Notes under the pieces: model-generated | What the model was told of the DNA's origin: nothing | The model's input: the letters and a program-made list of their open reading frames with translations, nothing else | The model's database searches: none | Program-made: the position numbers and the translations under genes | Shown here: one piece after another, positions 23,201 to 29,866 of the stretch | How the letters are laid out: each line of letters begins with the position of its first letter | How positions within the stretch are numbered: the stretch's first letter is position 1 | IMG/VR virus record: IMGVR_UViG_3300006916_000166 | Location: 1 to 34,023 of that record | Reading direction: 5' to 3' (one strand) | DNA length: 34,023 bases | From: a virus

Positions 23201-24026
23201 TTGTTGAAGCAGTTTCTACAGTTAAAGTAAAATCAGCTCCAGAACCTGTGCCAGACCTCATTGAAGGTTGAACTACATCTGAATTAGTATATCCTGAACC
23301 ATTATTATTGACAGTTACAACTGTTATAGCCCCAGGTCCTCCAACAGTTATATCTACAGTTAGACCTGAGCCAGTGCCACCTGTTACAGCAACATTAACA
23401 TAGCTTCCGGGAGTATATCCAGTTCCTGCGTCTGTAATAGCTATAGCTGTTACTTCATCTCTTATTAAAGATATAGGATCAAAAGGATAATATTTAGGTA
23501 ATGATATTTGATCTTCAGATGTGTAGTAAGTAGGATTAGCTAATGATCTTACAATATTTATTTTCCTAGGTTGGTTTCTGTTATCACTAAAAAATAAACT
23601 ATTATCAATAACATTAACTCCTAGCACAGGATGTGTTTTGGAAAAGTTTAAAAAACTACCAGATACTATCAATGTTGAGGATAAGGTAATAGTATTATAA
23701 ACGCCTATATAACATGAAGCTGCAGATGGTGCAAAGTTAGATAATTTATCAGAAGACGTATCTACGTAGTTAGTCATAAATACAAATATTTGATCTCTAG
23801 TTGGATCCATAAAGAAACCAATTATATCTATATTAGGTGTAGAGCTTAATCCAAAGTCAGTTAAAGATATATTACCTAGTATATTTTCTAAAGATCCTAC
23901 GTCTGCACCTTCAGATTTACTTACAGAAACATTTTGAGCGTCTCTATACTCACCTGGAGGTACAAGCCTAGCGTCTAAGTCCCTGTTCATTTTGGACTTG
24001 ATAAAACTATTTCTTGCTTCAGCCAT
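20259..24026 (-). CDS. Large tail protein (stabilisation/hub family), 1255 aa
   Basis: A tail-machine protein. The N-terminus, FIKSKMNRDLDARLVPPGEY then RDAQNVSVSKSEGADVGSLE, is the well-known start of the tail stabilisation family of crAss-like and marine phages, followed by NILGN and propeller-like strands (IFVFMT, SLFFSDNRNQPRKIN). Residues 191-274 hold two copies of a GTGYT/GSGYT repeat that interrupt the core. The core resumes at FVRFAYRFRFDDGEYSLISP (309-328). The last 350 residues, after KPLESKLDIYWETTSTGKIS, are Ser/Thr-rich with Ig- or cadherin-like strands and end in VTVTDGGGLRASCAITVSPS. Role: likely closes and extends the neck or tail, with the C-terminal repeats facing outwards. 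Exact structural position is inferred. Confidence 0.7.
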   Translation of the reverse strand: MAEARNSFIKSKMNRDLDARLVPPGEYRDAQNVSVSKSEGADVGSLENILGNISLTDFGLSSTPNIDIIGFFMDPTRDQIFVFMTNYVDTSSDKLSNFAPSAASCYIGVYNTITLSSTLIVSGSFLNFSKTHPVLGVNVIDNSLFFSDNRNQPRKINIVRSLANPTYYTSEDQISLPKYYPFDPISLIRDEVTAIAITDAGTGYTPGSYVNVAVTGGTGSGLTVDITVGGPGAITVVTVNNNGSGYTNSDVVQPSMRSGTGSGADFTLTVETASTMKDVVNEKLPDGTTDNPYYNANWPGDEDYLKEKFVRFAYRFRFDDGEYSLISPFTQECFVPEQDGYFIGSQEENTMQSTELTIMKNKINNITLCIPAPDGSTNWGNVVDDLKVDSIDIIFKNATSTTLNLLETIPASTLAGNGSAFLYYDYQSRKPFKTLPLRDLLRVYDQTPVRALSQEVIGNRLVFGNIIDKHTPPSEINYDAKVGFKLTQVAPSASVEASDIRLEYQNHTLKQNRTYQIGIVLSDRYGRQSDVILSKVNSNIQDPELKGSTIFNPYKTGNNEGQTGTTANFSYYPGTATTSLYSSTNTWPGDQLKMTFNETIDSIKNTSTGTPGLYSSSNPLGWFTYKFVVKQTETDYYNVYVPGVLNGYIDGESISPLAASVEEPVVHFVLQGDNLSKVPKDITLTGPNQNKFRSGRPSFSDDPSYYQFTDTSGNFFTVDPYTEEGETLLKTRDRERDLDSGSQVENASVDLIPRVINRFGSVQYKRQYYPDQKSDVVVAIGTGSDLGLWSPSSIFPFNRAPVFYNYQSNPFVARMNVYTAGSDITTYGQVGPSINAAEYEVSIGTITAGADYPALGENVPIVFKGTSATDKEFKNKNMKVTFTADTSHGNVETVTLTDIGGPWENMSAYPSGPATATIEVAGDGNCTFPVTVTRSVYGPAEGLQPRPSNFKQNPLSIFETKPLESKLDIYWETTSTGKISDLNANIIANDTTTPYGFRDAVGALGITWSFPESNALSTDLTNVNGLYATDYAGNSLTGSNITMTLLSVTDALNNNVTSSFSLVAVGALGAYKITNLSYFYYGNNSPIQDLFTFLIRVKAPSGTFSTDGTFTTRDIILGAAPGAGFTSPLLPLSNVVPTIVPLSLGPNSSWDGASACGGQVNVTGVSTADDLLVLSFDGRNGTNTSNTTNLRTDLTYSLSGISTDAQKYYDLVQTDGIAYLNISAGAESFPAQPAVVTVTDGGGLRASCAITVSPS

Positions 24027-24030
24027 TTAA

Positions 24031-25218
24031 TTAGTGTTTAATCCACTTAGATTTGCCTCTCATTACTTGGACAAACTCTTGTAGTTTTATATTTGATAAT
24101 CTTATTTTAGCATTTCTAAGCGCAGCTCTTCTTTCAATTTTATATCTTCTAACTATATATTCAGGTATATTTGCTCTAGTAGATAAAACACCATGTAACA
24201 TATGCATGTACATAGCTTCTTCTGCTAATTTAGATATTCTCATGTCTCCATCAGCGGCTAGTCCATCTGAAACGTAAGTAAATATAATTAATTCATTAGC
24301 TAAATTACTGCTAAACATTACTTTACCTTCTCTATAGTTCATATTAAACCAACCGTTGTTTTGAGAAGTCTCTGGATTAAGCCCATATCTTTGACCATAG
24401 GCTACTTTTTCCCAACCCCAGTCATATACTCCTTCATTATACATTTGATCTGTGTAAGCTCCGGATATTTTATAATCTTCAGCAGCAGCCCATCTTGAGT
24501 TAGATAACGATGTTCCTTCTAGATTATCACTAGCATCGTCTTGAGTTGGTATACCGTTGGCGTCTTGCACTGGTACTTGCTGTGGGCTTTGATGTAATAA
24601 ATTTGTAGGATATATAGGTCTTTGAACACCTAAACCATCTATTCTAAAAAAACTTACATAATTTACGTAGTCTTGTGGTATTAATAAAGATAAACTAGCC
24701 GGTATTGTAAGTTCTTGAGACTTGGTACTTTTTAAAGTATCATAGCTAAACTCTTGTAAACCTCTTTTAGCATGAAACATTAAGTCAGTTCTTTTAACAC
24801 TTGGTATTAATTTGCCAGCTCCAACATAAGCTACTTGAAAGTTATTAATAATATCGTTTATAGTTATACTAGAGTATGTATCATGGTTATCCCATTGACC
24901 AGTTTTAGTATCTGTTAAAAGTATTTTAACAAGATCGTTTACGGTAGATCCAGTTCCTAAAGTTATAGTATTTGTAGAAGTTAATTGATACTTACCAGCT
25001 CCAGCTCCTTGATCTATTTTTACATTATTTACGTATACTTCAAAATTAGTAACGCTAACACCAGCTACTGTAGCTATTAAATCTACACCTATAGAATTAT
25101 AACCTGCTCCACTCTGATTAGTTCCACCTGTCCAAACAAAAACAGTTTGAGCAGCTGTTGCAGTAAAAACTTGTTGACTTGCGTAGTATTGTTCGTTAGT
25201 TTGAGTTACTTGTGCCAT
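24031..25218 (-). CDS. Tail/connector structural protein, 395 aa
   Basis: A 395-aa structural protein. The N-terminal 125 residues are beta-rich (FTATAAQTVFVWTGG, VYVNNVKIDQGAG), as in tail proteins that carry a fibre-like or Ig-like domain. The rest carries the motif LMFHAKRGLQEFSYDTLKST followed by LTIPASLSLLIPQDYVNYVS, which I recall from neck or connector proteins of marine T4-like and crAss-like phages. The C-terminus is helical and basic (YKIERRAALRNAKIRLSNIK). It lies between the 242-aa protein and the large tail protein and starts only 3 nt from the former. Confidence 0.65.
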   Translation of the reverse strand: MAQVTQTNEQYYASQQVFTATAAQTVFVWTGGTNQSGAGYNSIGVDLIATVAGVSVTNFEVYVNNVKIDQGAGAGKYQLTSTNTITLGTGSTVNDLVKILLTDTKTGQWDNHDTYSSITINDIINNFQVAYVGAGKLIPSVKRTDLMFHAKRGLQEFSYDTLKSTKSQELTIPASLSLLIPQDYVNYVSFFRIDGLGVQRPIYPTNLLHQSPQQVPVQDANGIPTQDDASDNLEGTSLSNSRWAAAEDYKISGAYTDQMYNEGVYDWGWEKVAYGQRYGLNPETSQNNGWFNMNYREGKVMFSSNLANELIIFTYVSDGLAADGDMRISKLAEEAMYMHMLHGVLSTRANIPEYIVRRYKIERRAALRNAKIRLSNIKLQEFVQVMRGKSKWIKH

Positions 25219-25221
25219 TTA

Positions 25222-25950
25222 TTAACTTTTTTCGTTTACAGTGTCTTGTTGAACAAGCTGCGCAGCTGTTTGTACTATTTGTGGATCTCTTATTATAATG
25301 CCACTGTATTGTAATATCTTTAAAATTATTTCTGTTTGTTCTGAAGCATCTAATCCAAAATATACAGCTCCAGTTTCTGTAAAAATGTAAGCACCAACAG
25401 CATTAACTGTAAATGCCCAATTTATTTGATCTGGAACTTTTACATAGCTACACTTAACACCAGACTGTATACTAGTTGGATACACAAATATTTTATCATG
25501 TAGTGTTGGTGGTGGACCTGCGGCTGATTGATGTTCGCCACGTTGTACATATATAGGTTGTGAAATCGTAGGAGCTGTTAATCGAGATTTATTGATTAAT
25601 AAATACTCGTTTTGTTGCACAGGTTGTACAATAATAGCGTCATTATAATATATAGCACCTAGTCTATGTAGATTAGATGGTAAGTAAAAGAAGCTAGTGT
25701 CAAACGTAGCTGTACCTTCTACTTCAAATGGTGCAATTTTATTTTGTATTTGCTGAACTCTATCAGAAAATTCAGTGTTAGTTTGTGGCTGTCTTTGTAG
25801 TTGGTTTAATTCTTCAAAGTAAGCTTCAAATATTTCTAATTGAACTTGTTGACCTACCTTGTTAAATTCGTCAGGCGTCATATAACCTCTTTGTTCTTTG
25901 TTCAGTATATATAATACTGTTTTATAAACCGTGTCTACGTTTACTGCCAT
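25222..25950 (-). CDS. Head-tail connector / tail adaptor protein, 242 aa
   Basis: A 242-aa protein with a helical N-terminus (YKTVLYILNKEQRGYMTPDE, then FNKVGQQVQLEIFEAYFEEL), which is characteristic from memory of an adaptor family in crAss-like and marine phages that docks on the portal. A beta-rich centre (FEVEGTATFDTSFFYLPSNL, IYYNDAIIVQPVQQNEYLLI) and a helical C-terminus (EIILKILQYSGIIIRDP) follow. It is the first gene after the internal terminator at 25963-25991 and begins the tail section of the block. Adaptor role is an inference from family memory and location. Confidence 0.6.
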   Translation of the reverse strand: MAVNVDTVYKTVLYILNKEQRGYMTPDEFNKVGQQVQLEIFEAYFEELNQLQRQPQTNTEFSDRVQQIQNKIAPFEVEGTATFDTSFFYLPSNLHRLGAIYYNDAIIVQPVQQNEYLLINKSRLTAPTISQPIYVQRGEHQSAAGPPPTLHDKIFVYPTSIQSGVKCSYVKVPDQINWAFTVNAVGAYIFTETGAVYFGLDASEQTEIILKILQYSGIIIRDPQIVQTAAQLVQQDTVNEKS

Positions 25951-25962
25951 ATTTTATTATTT

Positions 25963-25991
25963 AAAAAAAAGGTGGCGATTAAACCACCTTT
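25963..25991 (-). terminator. Intrinsic terminator between head and tail genes
   Basis: On the minus strand an 8-bp stem AAAGGTGG / CCACCTTT (25984-25991 with 25968-25975), loop TTTAATCG, is followed by a run of eight T (complement of 25963-25970, partly within the stem). It lies 14 nt after the stop of the 261-aa gene and just before the start of the 242-aa gene. Confidence 0.75.
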
Positions 25992-26005
25992 ATTATAATC
26001 ACTTG

Positions 26006-26791
26006 TTATTTAAGTTTTTTATCAATAGACTTATATATCTCAAGTCCTTCATCTGTTTTAAACCATGCAGCCATAGCTGAATAAGGGTTTTCATCAAAAG
26101 GTACTGTCATTAGTTTTTTACCATTACTAGCCCATGTAAATGTTCTTTGATCAGAAGCTAATTTAACTATACCGTTGTCAACAGCATTTATAGCAAAGTT
26201 TCTAAGTATAACATTGTCATCATTGGCTAAATCTATAAATAATCTAGGATTTTGTCTAGCAAATAACAATAAATCTCTTTTTAATTCTTTTGTAGATAAA
26301 TTATTTACTTGTGAACCTAGCTCTACTCTTAGTATTGCCTCAGCTTGTTCTATATCCATTGATCTAGCAGCATTTAAAGCATCTAATTGTAAATCTAATT
26401 CTTCTAATTGATCTACAGCTTCTACTTGTCTATCTAGTTCGCTAAATATAATTTCTTTATGAGGGTGATGATTTAAAAACTCTTGTAAACTTCTTTTCTC
26501 TTTAGGTACATGTAATACACCTTTTTCAAAAACAATATGTTTTAAAGTTACATTTCCAACTTGTTCATCTACAAAAATACTTTTTTGATTTGTAGCATAT
26601 CTAAGTTCTCTTTCATATCCTTTTTCTGCATCAAACCAAACTAAAGGATAACGTCTAGTGTGCTTACTAGGTATAGTATATGTTAAAGGTTCTTTATCAC
26701 CTACTAAGTAATAATGTCTATCTTTGTATTCCCAATTATCTTTTTTAACCTCTTGCTTGGGAGCAGGAGCCTTTTTTACTTTTGTTTCCAT
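26006..26791 (-). CDS. Virion structural protein, 261 aa
   Basis: A 261-aa protein with a Lys/Pro-rich N-terminus, then a beta-rich domain (KHTRRYPLVWFDAEKGYERE and GNVTLKHIVFEKGVLHVPKE) and a helical C-terminal half (about 120-261). From memory the segment RYPLVWFDxExGxxRELRYAxNQxSxFVDEQ recurs in structural proteins of marine T4-like and related phages, without a precise role known to me. It sits alone between two intrinsic terminators, directly after the capsid genes, and has the AT-repeat leader shared with the scaffold gene, so it may be expressed at its own level. Head-associated or neck function is likely. Confidence 0.6.
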   Translation of the reverse strand: METKVKKAPAPKQEVKKDNWEYKDRHYYLVGDKEPLTYTIPSKHTRRYPLVWFDAEKGYERELRYATNQKSIFVDEQVGNVTLKHIVFEKGVLHVPKEKRSLQEFLNHHPHKEIIFSELDRQVEAVDQLEELDLQLDALNAARSMDIEQAEAILRVELGSQVNNLSTKELKRDLLLFARQNPRLFIDLANDDNVILRNFAINAVDNGIVKLASDQRTFTWASNGKKLMTVPFDENPYSAMAAWFKTDEGLEIYKSIDKKLK

Positions 26792-26812
26792 AATATAATA
26801 TAATATAATAAT
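26792..26812 (-). promoter_or_regulatory. AT-repeat leader of the 261-aa structural gene
   Basis: Reading leftwards, the 20 bases before the ATG at 26791 are only A and T and consist of repeated ATTAT units ending directly in the ATG. The last 14 bases plus ATG are identical to the leader at 29842. There is no purine-rich Shine-Dalgarno. It is likely the ribosome entry region. Confidence 0.4.
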
Positions 26813-26813
26813 T

Positions 26814-26840
26814 AAAAAAGACCCCGCCTAAGCGGGATCT
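26814..26840 (-). terminator. Intrinsic terminator after the capsid genes
   Basis: On the minus strand a GC-rich 9-bp stem, AGATCCCGC / GCGGGGTCT with one G-U pair (arms 26832-26840 and 26819-26827) and loop TTAG, is followed by six T (complement of 26814-26819). It lies 12 nt past the stop of the 101-aa gene. It is the most stable hairpin in the window and would set a boundary after the major capsid and small capsid-associated genes. Confidence 0.85.
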
Positions 26841-26851
26841 TATTATTGTTG

Positions 26852-27157
26852 TTACGATAATGTAGGTCCTAATGTAGGAGTTACAGATGTAACAGTATTA
26901 ACAAATGCTACTGGAACAGCTGGTCCCGAAGCACCATTAGCTAATTCAATAGCAGCATTTACAGCATTCCTAATTGAAGTTGTACTTGCTTCTGCTGATG
27001 AAATAACAACAGTAGCCTCTACAAGAATATCGTCTTTAGCTCGTAAGCCGTAAACAATTTTACAATCAGTAGTACTAGCACTAGTAACGTGCATGATGTT
27101 TTCAGCAGGAAGTAAATCTACTTCACCTCCGCCTTTTGAAAATGATATATATCCCAT
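26852..27157 (-). CDS. Small capsid-associated protein, 101 aa
   Basis: A 101-aa protein with no charged clusters: MGYISFSKGGGEVDLLPAEN at the start, then alternating strands (KIVYGL, ILVEATVVIS), one helix (RNAVNAAIELANG) and a Pro/Thr-rich hydrophobic end. It starts 27 nt after the major capsid gene and is followed by a terminator, so it is made with capsid protein in quantity. A head decoration or cement protein is the natural guess by location and size, but no family signature is visible to me. Confidence 0.5.
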   Translation of the reverse strand: MGYISFSKGGGEVDLLPAENIMHVTSASTTDCKIVYGLRAKDDILVEATVVISSAEASTTSIRNAVNAAIELANGASGPAVPVAFVNTVTSVTPTLGPTLS

Positions 27158-27184
27158 AATTTCTATTCTTTAAAATGTTAATAA

Positions 27185-28675
27185 TTATACAGTCTTAAAT
27201 AACACGAAGTTATTAGCAGCTTGTGTTACTAAACATCTTTCAGTTAAGAAATGTACGTCCATAGCATCTAAAGCATCAGTATACGCTCCACCAACTGAAC
27301 CAGTAATCCAGTTTTTGTAACGTCTATCTTCAGTTTCAGAAGCTCTATATCTTACGTGTAAGAATGGTCGTCTGATATTTGATCCTAACATTTGATCGTA
27401 TACTGTAGTAGTTCCAGCAGGAATTAATACACCGTCAATAGACTTAGATAAACCTCTAGTAGAAGCATCATTTAGATATTTCCAGTCAGTTTTGTAGAAG
27501 TCATAAGAACCTCTTCTAAATCCAGTGAATCCAAAGTTAAGTGCCATTTCTGATTCATTATCAAATAAACCATAAGAAGCAGCAGCAGAAGAAGCATAAG
27601 CTCCGTTCATAGCAGCAATCATATCATCAAAATATAAAGCAGTAGATCTTTGTAAGAAAAGCATGTTTTCTTCAATAGCTCCTTGCTTGTCTAAGTTTTT
27701 AAGGATTTCATCGAAATCACCTAAAGCACCAGAACCAGGAGCAGCAGCTCCAGCAAATCCTTGATATACGTTACCTCTTGCTTCAATAGCAGCAAATAAA
27801 CCTTGTGTACCTTTTAAGTTAACAGTAGTCTGATTAGGCATAGCAACTGTATGACCAGCTAATTCACCTTCAACCATTGCCATTTCCATATAGTCTTCAA
27901 ATCTTAGTCTAGTTTCAGACTCAGCTTTTAAATACCATAAGTATCCAGATGTACCGTCTTCAGTAGCAACTTCAATCCAACCAATTTGAGCAGCATCAGA
28001 ACCATTTACTTGGTACTTATCTCTAATGATGATTGGAGAGTTGTTAAACTCAGTAAATCCAGGCTCAATTGAATCCATACCAGAATCAGTAGATCCTTTG
28101 CCAAATTCAGAACCATAAACAAACAAGTTAACAGCGTTAGCCGCGGTTAAAGCTTGTAAGTTAGCTGGAAAAGCAGCAGCAGCATAAGGTACTACAACTA
28201 TCTCAGCTACAGTAGCAGGAGCAACTGGCTGTGTTACTGTTGATACGATAGCTTTAGAAGTAATTAAACCTGTTGCATTATCTGCAATTAAAATAGTTTG
28301 ATTAACTTTTATAGCTACAGTATTGTTACCTCTACCACTAGTAGTTGGATTAGCGTTAGCTAATTCAATTTCAATAGTATTAGTAGGAGCAGCAGCTTTA
28401 ACATTACATTCGTTATAAGATACATGTAATCTATTTTGTTCAGACCATAATACTTGATCCGATGTCATTGGCATTTCAGCGCCAACCATTCTTAAGAAAC
28501 CTGATAACGTTCTGTTACCATATCTCTCAACTTCAGCTTCATAAAGCTCAGGTAAATACTGTTGAGCCCAGTCAGACGTACCGTCTGCAAAGTTCAAATA
28601 GTTATTATCTAATGCTTGTTTCTTTTGAGCTGGAATTAAACTTGCAGGAAAACTCCCACTTGTTGCAAAACTCAT
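27185..28675 (-). CDS. Major capsid protein
   Basis: Forms the phage head shell. The 496-aa protein has the size and layout of an HK97-fold capsid protein. The N-terminal arm is MSFATSGSFPASLIPAQKKQ, then DWAQQYLPELYEAEVERYGN. A Thr/Ala-rich strand region (about 95-180) may be an inserted surface domain. The A-domain-like C-terminus reads RRPFLHVRYRASETEDRRYK, then NWITGSVGGAYTDALDAMDV, then FLTERCLVTQAANNFVLF. From memory this ending is typical of capsid proteins in crAss-like and uncultured marine podoviruses. It lies directly after the scaffold-like gene and before a small capsid-associated gene, in the order terminase, portal, scaffold, capsid. Codons are regular and the leader is A/T-only. 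Confidence 0.85.
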   Translation of the reverse strand: MSFATSGSFPASLIPAQKKQALDNNYLNFADGTSDWAQQYLPELYEAEVERYGNRTLSGFLRMVGAEMPMTSDQVLWSEQNRLHVSYNECNVKAAAPTNTIEIELANANPTTSGRGNNTVAIKVNQTILIADNATGLITSKAIVSTVTQPVAPATVAEIVVVPYAAAAFPANLQALTAANAVNLFVYGSEFGKGSTDSGMDSIEPGFTEFNNSPIIIRDKYQVNGSDAAQIGWIEVATEDGTSGYLWYLKAESETRLRFEDYMEMAMVEGELAGHTVAMPNQTTVNLKGTQGLFAAIEARGNVYQGFAGAAAPGSGALGDFDEILKNLDKQGAIEENMLFLQRSTALYFDDMIAAMNGAYASSAAASYGLFDNESEMALNFGFTGFRRGSYDFYKTDWKYLNDASTRGLSKSIDGVLIPAGTTTVYDQMLGSNIRRPFLHVRYRASETEDRRYKNWITGSVGGAYTDALDAMDVHFLTERCLVTQAANNFVLFKTV

Positions 28676-28695
28676 AATTTATATTTTAGTTTAAG

Positions 28696-29841
28696 TTATT
28701 TTTTTGTTTTTATTCTTAACTTAGAACTATCTACACCACTAATCGCTTTTATTTTTAACCCATTAATAAACATTTCACCAGAGCTAGTAGCTCTAACTTC
28801 ATTTGTTATATTTTTAGATTTAGCATTCATATCTTTAATTGCATCAGTTTTACCTTGCTCATAAAAATGTTGTGCTATTTTATCGGCATTATTAGCAGTA
28901 TATAAGGCTTTATGATAACCTCTATAATCTTTGATTTCACCTTTTTTATCTAGGAACCTCCCAACAAAATTATTTAAATCAGATTGATTTTGAGCAACAT
29001 CATTCTTGTTATTTACATTATATCTAAAAGCTTTTTCACCTACGTTATATTCAAAACCTTTGAACTCATCGGCAAATAGTTTTTTAGTATTGTTTGTAAA
29101 ACTTTCGTGACGTTGTTGAATCACCTTCTGTTCTTCGTTGTATCTATTGAAAAAGTCGCTAGCTTTTTTTTGCTCTTGAGATAATGAAGGTTTCAACTTG
29201 ATCTCTTCATAGTATTTCTTCTTAGAGCTATCCAAAAAGCTTTTGGCTTTAGCAATTTCTTCTTTGTAAGCTAGTTTTTTCTTTTTAACAGCTCTTTCAT
29301 CTTCATCTTCATCCCATGCAAAATTATCATCCATTAAAAAATCTATCTCTTCTGAATTAAGATGTGGCTTGCTTACATTATAATATTCTTTAAGTAATTG
29401 TTCTCCACCAAGTTTTGAGTAGTCTTTATTGAGACTTACATAATCTTCAACTGTACCACCAGTTTCTTTCATAAAGTCTACTAGTTTTTCAATATTCTCT
29501 GGTAACTCTATTTGTGGATTTTCTTTTACTTCTTCTTTAATATCTTCTAAAACCTGTTCTTCTTCTTTAACCTCTTCTTTTATTTCAACTTCTTCCATTA
29601 CTGGAACTTCTTCTTTATTTTCCTCTACAGGTTCTGTTTTAGTCTCTTCAACTTTAGTTTCTTCAACTTTAGTTTCTTCAACTTTTTCTTCTTTTTTAAC
29701 CTCTTCTTTTGGTTCTTCTTTTTTAACCAAATCTACTTTAGCTACATCTTCTTTTGTAACTAATTTTTTAGGTTTCTTTTTTATTTTAAAGTCACCTTGT
29801 TCTAGCTCGCCAGAGGCGGTTTCTTTTATTTGTTCTGACAT
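28696..29841 (-). CDS. Scaffold-like protein with acidic/basic repeats
   Basis: A 381-aa hydrophilic protein between portal and major capsid genes, the classic place for a capsid scaffold. Residues 1-115 are a low-complexity Lys/Glu region with the VEETK repeat, then a helical core (about 120-270: KYYEEIKLKPSLSQEQKKAS, FFNRYNEEQKVIQQRHES) and a basic C-terminus (GLKIKAISGVDSSKLRIKTK). Scaffold proteins are usually helical, with a charged C-terminal capsid-binding end, and this fits. No protease motif is seen, so head maturation cleavage, if any, is done by another protein. The call rests on position and composition. Confidence 0.65.
   Translation of the reverse strand: MSEQIKETASGELEQGDFKIKKKPKKLVTKEDVAKVDLVKKEEPKEEVKKEEKVEETKVEETKVEETKTEPVEENKEEVPVMEEVEIKEEVKEEEQVLEDIKEEVKENPQIELPENIEKLVDFMKETGGTVEDYVSLNKDYSKLGGEQLLKEYYNVSKPHLNSEEIDFLMDDNFAWDEDEDERAVKKKKLAYKEEIAKAKSFLDSSKKKYYEEIKLKPSLSQEQKKASDFFNRYNEEQKVIQQRHESFTNNTKKLFADEFKGFEYNVGEKAFRYNVNNKNDVAQNQSDLNNFVGRFLDKKGEIKDYRGYHKALYTANNADKIAQHFYEQGKTDAIKDMNAKSKNITNEVRATSSGEMFINGLKIKAISGVDSSKLRIKTKK
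29641..29685. repeat. Three tandem 15-bp repeats in the scaffold gene
   Basis: Three units of 15 bp (agtctcttcaacttt once, then agtttcttcaacttt twice) run head to tail, coding for VEETK three times. The units differ by one base in the first copy. They keep the reading frame, and copy number could change by slippage without breaking the gene. Confidence 0.85.
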
Positions 29842-29855
29842 AATATAATATAATA
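29842..29855 (-). promoter_or_regulatory. AT-repeat leader of the scaffold gene
   Basis: The 14 bases before the ATG at 29841 are ATTAT-type repeats identical to those before the ATG at 26791 (17 identical bases counting the start codon). No Shine-Dalgarno is present. Likely ribosome entry region. Confidence 0.4.
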
Positions 29856-29866
29856 GTTAATATAAA

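Noticed and set aside
26789-26812. AT pentamer repeats as a replication origin or iteron array
   Set aside because: Only about four units, directly abutting a start codon, and a similar stretch is found before the scaffold gene; a leader is the simpler reading.
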